Source of the DNA: Streptomyces acidiscabies
GTDB lineage: Bacteria > Actinomycetota > Actinomycetes > Streptomycetales > Streptomycetaceae
Assembly: GCF_020010905.1 (NCBI RefSeq)
Contig: NZ_JAGJBY010000001.1
Location: forward strand, 3,244,001-3,308,000
Direction of reading: 5' to 3'
Length of the DNA: 64,000 nt
Shown here: positions 1 through 10,132 of the stretch, piece by piece
How positions within the stretch are numbered: the stretch's first letter is position 1
Layout of the letters: every line of letters starts with the position of its first letter
Made by a program: the position numbers and the translations under genes
Notes under the pieces: model-generated
What the model saw: the letters and a program-made list of their open reading frames with translations, nothing else
Database searches by the model: none
Told to the model about the DNA's origin: nothing

Positions 1-1746
<1,746 letters not shown>

Positions 1747-1856
1747 CAGTTGCTCGCGTCCACTGTGTTAGTTCTGAGACAACGAACTGTTGTCGGCTTC
1801 AGAGCAGAACCACACCATAATTAAAGAGTGTGCTTGTTCGCTCGAAACCATTAGGG

Positions 1857-1975
1857 TTTCGGTGGTTATAGCGTGAGGGAAACGCCCGGTTACATTCCGA
1901 ACCCGGAAGCTAAGCCTTACAGCGCCGATGGTACTGCAGGGGGGACCCTGTGGGAGAGTAGGACGCCGCCGAACA
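1857..1975 (+). rRNA. 5S ribosomal RNA
   Basis: A 5S gene of about 118 nt follows the 23S after a spacer of about 110 nt, as in Streptomyces rrn operons. It shows the invariant CCCGGTTACATTCCGAACCC block, GATGGTACTGCAGGGG, and the closing GGGAGAGTAGGACGCCGCC helix near its 3' end. The ends are placed from the terminal stem (TTTCGGTGG pairing with CCGCCGAAC) and may shift by one or two bases. Confidence 0.96.
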
Positions 1976-1984
1976 ATCTTTGGA

Positions 1985-2033
1985 GGACCCCTGGTCCCAG
2001 CGTTCAGCTGGGACCAGGGGTCCTTTTGTTTTT
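1985..2033 (+). terminator. Rho-independent terminator of the rRNA operon
   Basis: There is a perfect 17-bp inverted repeat: GGACCCCTGGTCCCAGC at 1985-2001, a 5-nt loop, and its complement at 2007-2023. It is followed by the T-rich run TTTTGTTTTT. It lies directly after 5S and ends 35 bp before the next start codon, so it separates rRNA transcription from the downstream gene. Confidence 0.95.
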
Positions 2034-2068
2034 ACAATGCTTTGAGGTACCGAAGACAGGAGTCACCC

Positions 2069-4273
2069 ATGTCCACCAACTCTCCCGACGACCGACCGGA
2101 GCGCGACCAGCGGCGACGGGACAGTGGGGACCGCAACGACCGTGGTGAGCGCGGCGATCGTGGCGGTTTCCGCCGCGACGACCGACGCGACAGCGGCCGG
2201 GGCGACCGGGGTGACCGTGGCGGTTTCCGCCGTGACGACCGTCCGCAGGGTGGCGGCGACCGTCGTGACAACGACCGTCCTCCCTTCCGCCGTGACGACC
2301 GGCGTGACGATCGTCCGCAGGGCGACCGTGGCGGCTACGGCGGCCCGCGTCGTGACAATGACCGTCGTGACGACCGTGGCGGTTTCCGCCGCGACGACCG
2401 TCCGCAAGGCAACCGTCCCCAGGGTGACCGTGGCGGCTACGGCGGCCCCCGCCGTGACGACCGTGGTGGCCGTCCGGCGTTCCAGCGCGACGACCGCGAC
2501 CGTGGTGGCTTCCGCAGGGACGACCGCCGCGACGACCGTCCGCAGGGTGGCGGCGACCGTCGTGACGACCGTGGCGGTTTCCGTCGGGACGACAGGCGCG
2601 ACGACCGCCCCTCGTTCCGTCGTGACAACGACCGTCCTCCCTTCCGCCGTGACGACCGGCGTGACGATCGTCCGCAGGGCGACCGTGGCGGCTACGGCGG
2701 CCCGCGTCGTGACAATGACCGTCGTGACGACCGTGGCGGTTTCCGCCGCGACGACCGTCCGCAAGGCAACCGTCCCCAGGGTGACCGTGGCGGCTACGGC
2801 GGCCCCCGCCGTGACGATCGTCCCTCGTTCCGTCGCGACGACGACCGTCCGTCCTTCCGCCGTGACAACGACCGGCGCGATGACCGGCGTGACGACCGCA
2901 GGGACGACCGTGGCGGTTTCCGTCGCGACGACCGTCCGCAGGGCGACCGCCGTGACAATGACCGTCCTCCCTTCCGCCGTGACGACCGGCGTGACGATCG
3001 TCCGCAGGGTGACCGTGGCGGCTACGGCGGCCCCCGCCGTGACGACCGTGGTGGCCGTCCGGCGTTCCAGCGCGACGACCGCGACCGTGGTGGCTTCCGC
3101 AGGGACGACCGCCGCGACGACCGTCCGCAGGGCGGCGGCGACCGTCGTGACAACGACCGTCCCCCCTTCCGCCGCGACGACGACCGCGGTGGCTTCCGTC
3201 GCGACGACCGACGCGACAGCGGCCGGGGCGGCTACGGCGGCCCCCGTCGTGACGACCGAGGCGGACGCCCCGCCGGCGGTGGCTTCCGTGGGCGTGACGA
3301 CCGGCGCGATGACCGTCGTGACGACCGCAGGGACGACCGTGGCGGCTTCCGTGGGCGTGACGACCGGGACCACCGTGACCGCGACCGCGAGCCGATCAAG
3401 CGGCTGCCGATCCCGGACGACGTCACGGGCGACGAGATCGACAAGGACGTACGGCAGGAGCTGCTGAGCCTGCCGAAGGGGCTCGCCGAGGACGTCGCCA
3501 GGAACCTGGTGATGGTGGCGCGGCTGATCGACGAGGAGCCGGAGAAGGCGTACGACTACTCGAAGGTCGCCCTGCGGCTGGCGTCGAGGGTCGCTGCCGT
3601 GCGCGAGGCGGCCGGGTTCGCGGCGTACGCGAACCAGAAGTTCAGCGAGGCGCTCGCCGAGTTCCGGGCGGCCCGGCGGATGACCGGGAACACGGAGCTG
3701 TGGCCGGTGATGGCCGACTGCGAGCGCGGGCTCGGGCGGCCGGAGAAGGCGCTGGACATGGCCGGTGCCCCGGAGGTCAACAAGCTGGACAAGGCCGGCC
3801 AGGTCGAGATGCGGCTCGTCGCGGCGGGTGCCCGGCGTGACATGGGCCAGCTCGACGCGGCGATCGTGACGCTCCAGAGCCCCGAGCTGGCGTCCAACTC
3901 CGTCCAGCCGTGGACCGCGCGCCTGCGCTACGCCTACGCGGACGCCCTCCTTGAGGCCGAGCGTGTGGACGAGGCGCGCGAGTGGTTCGCCAAGGCCGTC
4001 GAGGCGGACCGCGACGGCAGCACCGACGCGTCCGACCGCCTGGCCGAACTGGACGGCGTGGAGTTCGTGGACGCCATGACGGACGAGGACGCCGAGACCC
4101 CCGAGGCGATCGAGCCCCCGTCGTCCCAGGAAGCCGAAGAGGCCGACGAGGACGAAGAGGATGAGGACGACGAAGAGGTCGAGGACGAGGTCGACGAGGC
4201 CGTAGCAGCCGAACCGGCCGACGAGAAGGATGTCGAGAAGGACGTCAAGAAGGACTCCGACGACAACGCCTGA
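2069..4273 (+). CDS. Protein with a long Arg/Asp/Gly-rich repeat domain and TPR-like C-terminal half
   Basis: This encodes 734 residues in three parts. Residues from about 25 to 440 are a low-complexity, highly charged repeat built from blocks such as RRDDRPQGDRGGYGGPRRD and GGFRRDD, which is predicted to be disordered. Residues of about 445-680 are alanine- and leucine-rich helices with a TPR-like pattern (AEFRAARRMTGNTELWPVMA, EAREWFAKAVEADRDGS). The last 45 residues are an acidic Glu/Asp tail ending in lysine and aspartate. ATG at 2069 is chosen because AGGAG lies 6 nt upstream. RGG/RDD-like repeats in other proteins bind RNA and drive condensation, so an RNA or ribosome-linked role is an inference supported only by composition and the neighbouring rRNA operon. 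The C-terminal half resembles a conserved Streptomyces TPR protein family; the function is unknown. Confidence 0.9.
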   Translation: MSTNSPDDRPERDQRRRDSGDRNDRGERGDRGGFRRDDRRDSGRGDRGDRGGFRRDDRPQGGGDRRDNDRPPFRRDDRRDDRPQGDRGGYGGPRRDNDRRDDRGGFRRDDRPQGNRPQGDRGGYGGPRRDDRGGRPAFQRDDRDRGGFRRDDRRDDRPQGGGDRRDDRGGFRRDDRRDDRPSFRRDNDRPPFRRDDRRDDRPQGDRGGYGGPRRDNDRRDDRGGFRRDDRPQGNRPQGDRGGYGGPRRDDRPSFRRDDDRPSFRRDNDRRDDRRDDRRDDRGGFRRDDRPQGDRRDNDRPPFRRDDRRDDRPQGDRGGYGGPRRDDRGGRPAFQRDDRDRGGFRRDDRRDDRPQGGGDRRDNDRPPFRRDDDRGGFRRDDRRDSGRGGYGGPRRDDRGGRPAGGGFRGRDDRRDDRRDDRRDDRGGFRGRDDRDHRDRDREPIKRLPIPDDVTGDEIDKDVRQELLSLPKGLAEDVARNLVMVARLIDEEPEKAYDYSKVALRLASRVAAVREAAGFAAYANQKFSEALAEFRAARRMTGNTELWPVMADCERGLGRPEKALDMAGAPEVNKLDKAGQVEMRLVAAGARRDMGQLDAAIVTLQSPELASNSVQPWTARLRYAYADALLEAERVDEAREWFAKAVEADRDGSTDASDRLAELDGVEFVDAMTDEDAETPEAIEPPSSQEAEEADEDEEDEDDEEVEDEVDEAVAAEPADEKDVEKDVKKDSDDNA
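2261..3132 (+). repeat. Long internal direct repeats in the RDD-repeat gene
   Basis: Bases 2261-2460 recur identically at 2618-2817, an exact direct repeat of about 200 bp at a 357-bp offset. A second exact block, 2424-2547, recurs at 3009-3132 at a 585-bp offset. Both offsets are multiples of three, so the copies keep the reading frame and look like recent in-frame duplications. Shorter imperfect copies of the same motif fill the rest of the domain. Confidence 0.9.
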
Positions 4274-4279
4274 CGATCG

Positions 4280-4319
4280 AAATGGGCCTCCTCTTTTAAA
4301 GAGGGGGCCCATTTCGTTT
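4280..4319. terminator. Bidirectional terminator between convergent genes
   Basis: AAATGGGCC plus CTC on the left pairs with GAG plus GGCCCATTT on the right around an AT-rich loop, followed by CGTTTAT. It sits 6 bp after the repeat-protein stop and 11 bp before the DUF1015 stop, so it can serve both strands. Confidence 0.85.
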
Positions 4320-4330
4320 ATAGAGCGCCC

Positions 4331-5617
4331 TCACACACCCACCGCACGCAGCACCAACCCAGTAGCCGGCTTGGGCCCGAACGACGTCGACTTCCTCGGC
4401 ATCGTCACCCCCTGCCGAGCCAGCTCCCGCACGACCTCCTCGCGCACGGGATGCAGCAGAACCGCCGTCCCTCCGTCCCGCTCGGCCTTCAGCACGGTCG
4501 CCTCCGTGTCATGGATGTACGCCACGCGCGCGGGATCGTCCTCCGGGATCTCCCAGACCGTGGCGAGAAGCGTCGCGTGCAGGACGGTCGCGTCGAGCGT
4601 GCGCCAGGCGGTCGGATGCCCGGCAGGGACCGTGCGCGCCAGCAGCTCCGGATCCGGCCGGTCGACCAGCCACAGCCCGCCGTCCCCCGCGAGGAGATAC
4701 GCGTTTCCCGCGCACGCGGCGTCCGCCAGAACCTCCAGCGCCTCGGGAAGCGCGGCCTCCAGCCTCCGAACCCGGAAGCGCCCCTCCAGAGCCGCCAGCG
4801 CCTCACCAAGAGGCAGCCCCGGCAGGTAGCGGTGGATCGCGCGCACGCGCAGGGGATAGCGGGCCGTGTCGACGAGGAGGACGAGACCGTGGTCCCAGGG
4901 GCCGGGGGAGGGGTGCTCCGCGCGGAGCATGCGGTACGTCGCCCAGCGGTGGTGGCCGTCGGCGATCAGTGCCTGGTGGCGGGCCAGGTCGGCCTGGACG
5001 GCGGCGACCTCGGCCGGGTCGGTGACCTGCCACAGGCGGTGGTGGTAGCCGTCGTCCGTGGTGGTCGCCAGCAGGGGCGCGCGGGCCGCCGTGCGTTCGA
5101 CGAGGTCCGCCGTCGGGCCGCCGTCGCCCCGGTAGGTGAGCAGCAGCGGTTCCAGGTTGGCCTGGGTCGCGCGCATGAGGGCCGCGCGGTCGGCGACGAC
5201 GTGCGGCATGACGTCCTCGTGCGGCAGGACGACGCCCTCGGAGGGCTCCGAGACGCGCAGGGTGCCGATGAGGCCGCGCTGGAGCATGCCGTCCGCGTGG
5301 CGCTGCTCGTAGACGTACAGGGCCGGGGCGGGGTCCGGGGTGAGGATGCCCTCGGTGAGCCACGCGCGCAGGGTCGCGGCGGCCTGTTCGCCCCGCGCGC
5401 GCGGGGTGGTGGCCTGCGGGAGGATCAGCCGGACGATGTTGTACGGGTCGGCGTCGTGCAGTTCGTGCAGGCCGTCCGGGCGGACGACGACGTCGTACGG
5501 CGGCGAGGTGACCGCGGCGAGTCCGCCGACCCGGTCGGGGTCGTAGCGAAGCCCTCGGAACGGGGTGAGTTCCAGACCTCGGGGCGCCGTTGCCTGCGAG
5601 TGACCTGCTGTGTTCAT
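4331..5617 (-). CDS. DUF1015 family protein
   Basis: The 428-residue product has the DUF1015 signature. The N-terminus reads LTPFRGLRYDPDRVGGLAAV followed by TSPPYDVV, with RLILPQ near residue 70 and IADGHHRWATYRML in the middle, a histidine motif typical of the family. The family is widespread but has no assigned activity; it sometimes lies beside serine or glycerate metabolism genes, which is not the case here. On the minus strand a TACGAT -10 box lies 6 nt before the ATG with no Shine-Dalgarno, which suggests a leaderless transcript. It is divergent from the HAD gene and convergent with the RDD-repeat gene. Confidence 0.9.
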   Translation of the reverse strand: MNTAGHSQATAPRGLELTPFRGLRYDPDRVGGLAAVTSPPYDVVVRPDGLHELHDADPYNIVRLILPQATTPRARGEQAAATLRAWLTEGILTPDPAPALYVYEQRHADGMLQRGLIGTLRVSEPSEGVVLPHEDVMPHVVADRAALMRATQANLEPLLLTYRGDGGPTADLVERTAARAPLLATTTDDGYHHRLWQVTDPAEVAAVQADLARHQALIADGHHRWATYRMLRAEHPSPGPWDHGLVLLVDTARYPLRVRAIHRYLPGLPLGEALAALEGRFRVRRLEAALPEALEVLADAACAGNAYLLAGDGGLWLVDRPDPELLARTVPAGHPTAWRTLDATVLHATLLATVWEIPEDDPARVAYIHDTEATVLKAERDGGTAVLLHPVREEVVRELARQGVTMPRKSTSFGPKPATGLVLRAVGV

Positions 5618-5689
5618 CAGGGCATCGTACGGCTGTCAGTGGCATGGGGGATGATCGGTGGAAAGGCGAGCGAACGAGGAGTGTGGGGT

Positions 5690-6715
5690 ATGGGGCAGGG
5701 CGTGCGGAGGGTTCCGGACGGCAGTGGGCAGGCCCTGAGCGAGGCGTACGACACGGCGCTGCTCGATCTCGACGGGGTGGTGTACGCGGGCGGGAACGCG
5801 ATCGCGTACGCCGTCGAGTCGCTGCACCGCGCCCGCGCGGGGGGCATGCGCCTGGCGTACGTGACGAACAACGCGCTCAGGACGCCGGACACGGTGGCCG
5901 ACCACCTGACCGAGCTGGGGATCGACACGGCTCCGGAGGACGTCATCACGTCCGCGCAGGCCGTCGCCCGGCTGATCAGCGAGCAGGTTCCCGCAGGCGC
6001 GCGCGTGCTGGTCATCGGCGGTGAGGGGCTGCGGGTCGCCCTGCGCGAGCGCGGGCTGGTGCCGGTCGAGTCGGCGGACGACGATCCCGTGGCCGTCGTC
6101 CAGGGGTACGGCGGCCCGGAGCTGCCGTGGGGGCGGTTCGCGGAGGCGTCGTACGCGATCGCGCGCGGGGTGCCGTGGTTCGCGTCCAACACGGACCTGA
6201 CGATCCCCAGCGGGCGCGGGATCGCCCCGGGCAACGGCGCGGCCGTCCAGGTCGTCCGGATCGCGACCGGCGCGGAGCCGCAGGTGGCGGGCAAGCCGCT
6301 GCCCCCGATGCACCGGGAGACGATCCTGCGTACGGGCGCGGAGCGGCCGTTGGTCGTCGGGGACCGGCTCGACACGGACATCGAGGGCGCGTTCAACGGC
6401 GAGGTGGACTCCCTCCTGGTCCTGACCGGCGTCACGGACGGCGCCCAGCTCCTCGCGGCGCCTCCGCAGCACCGGCCGACCTATGTGGACCGCGACCTGC
6501 GTGGCCTGCTCACCGGCCAGCCGGAGGTCACCGCGGACGGCCCGGGCTTCCGCTGCGGAGGCTGGACGGCGACGGCGGCGGAGCACCTCGAACTCACGGG
6601 CGAGGGCGACGCGTTGGACGGCCTGCGGGCGCTGTGCGCGGCGGCGTGGACGGCGGCGGGCGAGGGCTCCTGCGAGCTGGACGGGGGGAAGGCGCTGGCG
6701 CGGCTGGGGGTCTGA
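5690..6715 (+). CDS. HAD-superfamily class IIA sugar-phosphate phosphatase (NagD-like)
   Basis: This is a 341-residue hydrolase. HAD motif I is LLDLDGVVYAGG, with the nucleophile Asp26 and acid/base Asp28. Motif II is in YVTNNALRTP, the motif III lysine is in AGKPLPPM, and the metal site is VGDRLDTDIEGAFNGEV. A large cap domain between motifs II and III places it in class IIA with NagD, PNPase and phosphoglycolate phosphatase relatives, so the substrate is probably a small phosphorylated metabolite. ATG at 5690 follows GAGGAG at a good distance; in-frame starts upstream are less well supported. A CTGTCAGTG motif lies about 50 bp upstream. Confidence 0.88.
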   Translation: MGQGVRRVPDGSGQALSEAYDTALLDLDGVVYAGGNAIAYAVESLHRARAGGMRLAYVTNNALRTPDTVADHLTELGIDTAPEDVITSAQAVARLISEQVPAGARVLVIGGEGLRVALRERGLVPVESADDDPVAVVQGYGGPELPWGRFAEASYAIARGVPWFASNTDLTIPSGRGIAPGNGAAVQVVRIATGAEPQVAGKPLPPMHRETILRTGAERPLVVGDRLDTDIEGAFNGEVDSLLVLTGVTDGAQLLAAPPQHRPTYVDRDLRGLLTGQPEVTADGPGFRCGGWTATAAEHLELTGEGDALDGLRALCAAAWTAAGEGSCELDGGKALARLGV

Positions 6716-6750
6716 GGCGCGGCGGGGAAGCGGCCAACCGGAGCGCATGG

Positions 6751-6769
6751 CAGGGTAGGCTAACCTAAC
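6751..6769. promoter_or_regulatory. Iron box (DmdR1/IdeR-type operator) overlapping a leaderless promoter
   Basis: The 19-bp sequence CAGGGTAGGCTAACCTAAC matches the actinobacterial iron box, whose core is TTAGGTTAGGCTAACCTAA, at most positions. It ends 4 bp before the GTG of the first permease. Its right half contains TAACCT (6761-6766), a good -10 box 7 nt from that GTG. Iron-loaded DmdR1 bound here would block RNA polymerase directly and the transcript would be leaderless. No promoter was tested; this is from motif and position. Confidence 0.9.
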
Positions 6770-6773
6770 TTCC

Positions 6774-7808
6774 GTGTTGGTCGACAGTGTTCCGGAACAG
6801 GCGGTCTCCCCACCCCGAGGCAGGCGAGGGGCGCGCTCCCTAGGGCTCGTGCTCTCGGTGTCGCTCCTCGCGGCGGTCGCCGTCGCGAGTATCGCCATTG
6901 GCGCGAAAGAGCTGTCCCTCGGGCAGGTCTGGCACGGCCTGTTCCAGGACTCCGGGAGCTACGCGGACGTCGTCGTCGGCGACCGCCTCTCGCGGACGCT
7001 CCTCGGCCTCCTGGCCGGCGCCGCGCTGGGCCTCGCCGGAGCCGTACTCCAGGCGCTGACCCGCAACCCGCTCGCCGACCCGGGCCTCCTCGGCATCAAC
7101 GCGGGCGCCTCGGCGGCCGTCGTCACCGCGATCACCTTCCTCGGCGTCACGAGCCTGAGCGGGTACGTGTGGTTCGCCTTCCTCGGTGCGGCGGCGGTCG
7201 GTGCGCTCGTCTGGTTCCTGGGCGGCAGCCGGGGCGCGACCCCCGTACGGCTCGCGCTCGCCGGGACGGCGATCACGGCCGCGCTGTACGGCTATCTCCA
7301 GGCCGTCATGATCATGGACGAGGCGGCGCTCGCGCGGATGCGGTTCTGGACCGTCGGCTCGCTCTCCGGGGCCTCCGACGAAACGATCCGCCAGGTGCTG
7401 CCGTTCCTGGCCGTCGGTACCCTCCTCGCCTTCGCGCTCGCCCGTCCCCTCAACGCCGTGGCGATGGGCGACGACACGGCCACGGCACTCGGCGCGAACC
7501 TCAACCGCACGCGCGCGCTGTCGATGCTCGCGGCGACCGTGCTGTGCGGGGCGGCCACCGCGGCGTGCGGTCCGATCGCGTTCGTCGGCCTGATGGTCCC
7601 GCATGCCGTGCGCTCGTTCACCGGCCCCGACCTGCGCTGGATCATGCCGTACGCGGCGATCCTGTCGCCCGTCCTGCTGCTGGGCTCCGACGTGCTCGGG
7701 CGGGTCGTCGCGCGGCCCTCCGAGGTGCAGGTCGGGATCATCACGGCGATCGTCGGCGGGCCGGTGTTCATCTTTCTCGTGCGGCGGCGGAGGACGGCAC
7801 AGCTGTGA
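6774..7808 (+). CDS. Iron-siderophore ABC transporter permease, FecCD family (first subunit)
   Basis: The 344-residue membrane protein belongs to the BtuC/FecCD family, with about nine or ten hydrophobic segments. Family motifs include LSRTLLGLLAGAALGLAGAV near residue 75, QALTRNPLADPGLLGINAGA, and GPIAFVGLMVPHAVRSFTGP, where the cytoplasmic coupling helix sits. It pairs with the next permease and the ATPase to move a ferric siderophore across the cytoplasmic membrane. The binding protein is not in this cluster and must be supplied from elsewhere. It starts with GTG and has no Shine-Dalgarno. The iron box just upstream indicates repression when iron is plentiful. Confidence 0.95.
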   Translation: MLVDSVPEQAVSPPRGRRGARSLGLVLSVSLLAAVAVASIAIGAKELSLGQVWHGLFQDSGSYADVVVGDRLSRTLLGLLAGAALGLAGAVLQALTRNPLADPGLLGINAGASAAVVTAITFLGVTSLSGYVWFAFLGAAAVGALVWFLGGSRGATPVRLALAGTAITAALYGYLQAVMIMDEAALARMRFWTVGSLSGASDETIRQVLPFLAVGTLLAFALARPLNAVAMGDDTATALGANLNRTRALSMLAATVLCGAATAACGPIAFVGLMVPHAVRSFTGPDLRWIMPYAAILSPVLLLGSDVLGRVVARPSEVQVGIITAIVGGPVFIFLVRRRRTAQL

Positions 7809-8887
7809 AGACGACGATGCCCAGGAGCCGCGCTCCCCGCGCCCCCCGTACTCCGGCCGCACCCCGTGCCCTGCGCACCGGCCGCCTCTCTCTCCGTCTC
7901 GACCCCCGCGCGCTGACCGTCACCCTCGTCCTGCTGCTGGCCGCGCTCACCGCGAGCGTCGTGCTCATCGGCACCGGCGACTTCCCGATCCCCGCGTCCG
8001 ACGTCCTCAAGGTGCTGTTCGGGGACGGGAATCCGGGCCAGGAGTTCATCGTCAACGAGCTGCGGCTGCCGCGTGTCCTGGTCGGGCTGCTGGTCGGGGC
8101 ATCGCTCGGGCTCGGCGGGGCGCTGTTCCAGGCCGTGTCGCGCAACCCGCTGGGCAGTCCCGACGTCCTCGGGCTGAGCCAGGGGGCGACCGCCGGAGCG
8201 CTGATCATGATCGTGCTGTTCTCCGGGTCGACCGCGCAGGTCACGCTGGGGGCGCTGGTCGGCGGGCTCGTCACCGGCGCGCTGATCTATCTGCTCGCGT
8301 GGAAGCGGGGCGTGCACGGGTACCGGCTCGTCCTCGTCGGGATCGGCGTCTCCGCCGTGGCGACCGCGGTCAACGGCTACCTCATCACCAAGGCCGACAT
8401 CGTGGACGCCGCGCGGGCCGTCGTCTGGATGACCGGGACGCTCGACGGGCGGGACTGGAAGCAGGTCTGGCCGCTGCTCGCGCTGGTCTGCGTGCTGGTG
8501 CCGCTCGTGCTGGCCAACGCGCGCGGGCTGCGGATGATGGAGATGGGCGACGACGTCTCGGGCGCGCTCGGGGTACGGGTGGAACGCGTACGGATGCTGC
8601 TGATGGTGTCCGCCGTCCTGCTCACCGCCGCCGCGACCGCCGCCGCGGGCCCCGTCAGCTTCGTAGCGCTCACGGCCCCCCAACTGGCCCGCCGCCTCAC
8701 CCGCTCCCCGGGCCCCAACCTGGTCCCGTCCCTCTGCATGGGCGCAACCCTCCTGGTCACCGCCGACTGGTCCTCCCAACACCTCTTCGGCGACGGCCGG
8801 TTGCCGGTCGGCGTGGTCACGGGCGTACTCGGCGGCGTGTACCTGCTGTGGCTCCTGGTCACGGAACGGAAGGCGGGCCGGATATGA
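7805..8887 (+). CDS. Iron-siderophore ABC transporter permease, FecCD family (second subunit)
   Basis: This 360-residue partner permease follows the first with a GTGA stop-start overlap, so the two are probably translationally coupled. After a basic cytoplasmic N-terminus rich in Arg, Pro and Ala come repeated hydrophobic spans. Family motifs are LRLPRVLVGLLVGASLGLGG, QAVSRNPLGSPDVLGLSQGA and GPVSFVALTAPQLARRL. FecCD importers normally use a heterodimer or homodimer of such subunits; two adjacent paralogues here imply a heterodimer. An in-frame ATG at 7817 is an alternative start. Confidence 0.94.
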   Translation: MKTTMPRSRAPRAPRTPAAPRALRTGRLSLRLDPRALTVTLVLLLAALTASVVLIGTGDFPIPASDVLKVLFGDGNPGQEFIVNELRLPRVLVGLLVGASLGLGGALFQAVSRNPLGSPDVLGLSQGATAGALIMIVLFSGSTAQVTLGALVGGLVTGALIYLLAWKRGVHGYRLVLVGIGVSAVATAVNGYLITKADIVDAARAVVWMTGTLDGRDWKQVWPLLALVCVLVPLVLANARGLRMMEMGDDVSGALGVRVERVRMLLMVSAVLLTAAATAAAGPVSFVALTAPQLARRLTRSPGPNLVPSLCMGATLLVTADWSSQHLFGDGRLPVGVVTGVLGGVYLLWLLVTERKAGRI

Positions 8888-9759
8888 CCGGATCGTACGA
8901 CCGTGCAGATGTCACCGCAGACCTCCAGAACCCCCCAAGGAGCACCGTGAACCGTCTCTCCGCCGAGAACCTCACCCTCGCCTACGACCAGCGGGTCATC
9001 GCCGAACAGCTCTCCGTGGAGATACCCGATCAGTCGTTCACCGTCATCGTCGGGCCCAACGCCTGCGGCAAGTCCACCCTCCTGCGCGCGCTGTCGCGGA
9101 TGCTGAAGCCTCAGCAGGGCCGTGTGCTGCTCGACGGGCAGGTTATTCAGTCGATGGCGGCGAAGAAGGTCGCGCGGATCCTCGGGCTGCTGCCGCAGTC
9201 GTCGATCGCGCCCGATGGGATCACCGTCGGGGATCTTGTCGGGCGGGGGCGTTATCCCCACCAGGGCATCCTGCGTCAGTGGTCCGCCGAGGACGAGCGT
9301 GTGGTGCGGGAGTCGATGGAGCAGACCGGTGTCGCGGAGCTCGCGGAGCGGTACGTCGACGAGTTGTCCGGCGGGCAGCGGCAGCGGGTGTGGATCGCGA
9401 TGGCGCTCGCGCAGCAGACGCCGCTGCTGCTGCTCGATGAGCCGACGACGTACCTCGACATCCAGCACCAGATCGACGTCCTCGACCTGTGCGCGCAGCT
9501 CCACGAGGAGCAGGGGCGCACGCTCGTCGCCGTCCTGCACGACCTGAACCACGCCGCGCGCTACGCGACCCACCTGATCGCGCTCAAGGACGGGAAGGTC
9601 ATCGCCGAGGGAGCGCCGGGCGACATCGTCACGGCGGGGCTCGTGGAGGAGGTGTTCGGGCTGCGGTGCCAGGTCATCGACGATCCGGAGACGGGGACGC
9701 CGCTGGTCGTGCCGGCCGCCCGTCAGGCCCGTACGAAGGCCGCTACAGCAGCTTCCTGA
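8884..9759 (+). CDS. Iron-siderophore ABC transporter ATP-binding protein (FepC-like)
   Basis: This is a 291-residue ABC ATPase. Walker A is GPNACGKST (residues 57-65), the Q-loop region is LGLLPQSS, the signature is LSGGQRQR, Walker B is LLLLDEPT, and the switch histidine is in VLHDLNHA. It energises the two upstream permeases. ATG at 8884 overlaps the permease stop as ATGA; GTG at 8947, preceded by AAGGAG, is a serious alternative that removes a poorly conserved 21-residue extension. Its 3' end overlaps the convergent SCP2 gene by 17 bp. Confidence 0.94.
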   Translation: MTGSYDRADVTADLQNPPRSTVNRLSAENLTLAYDQRVIAEQLSVEIPDQSFTVIVGPNACGKSTLLRALSRMLKPQQGRVLLDGQVIQSMAAKKVARILGLLPQSSIAPDGITVGDLVGRGRYPHQGILRQWSAEDERVVRESMEQTGVAELAERYVDELSGGQRQRVWIAMALAQQTPLLLLDEPTTYLDIQHQIDVLDLCAQLHEEQGRTLVAVLHDLNHAARYATHLIALKDGKVIAEGAPGDIVTAGLVEEVFGLRCQVIDDPETGTPLVVPAARQARTKAATAAS

Positions 9760-10090
9760 GGCTCAGCAGGTCACGGAAGCCCGCCTCCAGCTTCACCCGG
9801 CCCGAGCCCCACGCCTTCGCGAAGTTCAGCTCACCGGCGACCATCGCCACCAGGTCGTCCCCGGTCATGGTGAGTCTGATCTGCGCCTTCTCGGCGGGCG
9901 GTCCGGGCGCGACGTCGTCCACCACGATCGCGCCGCCCGTCATACGGCCGGTGAACGTGACGTCCAGGTCGGTGATACGGCAGCTCACCGTGCGTTCCAT
10001 GCTCGCCGCCGCGCGTACGTCGCCGTCGGCGCCGCGCATGTTCTGCGCGAGCTTCTCCAGTGCCGTACGGCACTCATCGATCGTGGCCAT
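9743..10090 (-). CDS. SCP2 sterol-binding-domain-like protein
   Basis: The 115-residue product has an SCP2-like pattern: an N-terminal helix (ATIDECRTALEKLAQNMRG), a beta-strand region with TVSCRITDLDVTFTGRM, and a C-terminal helix ending FRDLLSLRKLL. Single-domain proteins of this family bind lipids or acyl chains; the ligand is unknown here. On the minus strand TACGGT lies 8 nt before the ATG, suggesting a leaderless mRNA, and the promoter faces that of the divergent 64-residue gene only 42 bp away. Confidence 0.8.
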   Translation of the reverse strand: MATIDECRTALEKLAQNMRGADGDVRAAASMERTVSCRITDLDVTFTGRMTGGAIVVDDVAPGPPAEKAQIRLTMTGDDLVAMVAGELNFAKAWGSGRVKLEAGFRDLLSLRKLL

Positions 10091-10132
10091 TGTGATCGAC
10101 CGTACACCGGCGGCACGCGGTAGCGTCGGGGC

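Noticed and set aside
2063..4312. Long antisense frame with repeated Val-Thr and Ala-Val stretches
   Set aside because: It is the mirror of the RDD-repeat gene; its composition arises from the repeat and it lacks a start signal. The sense gene has a Shine-Dalgarno and TPR-like sequence.
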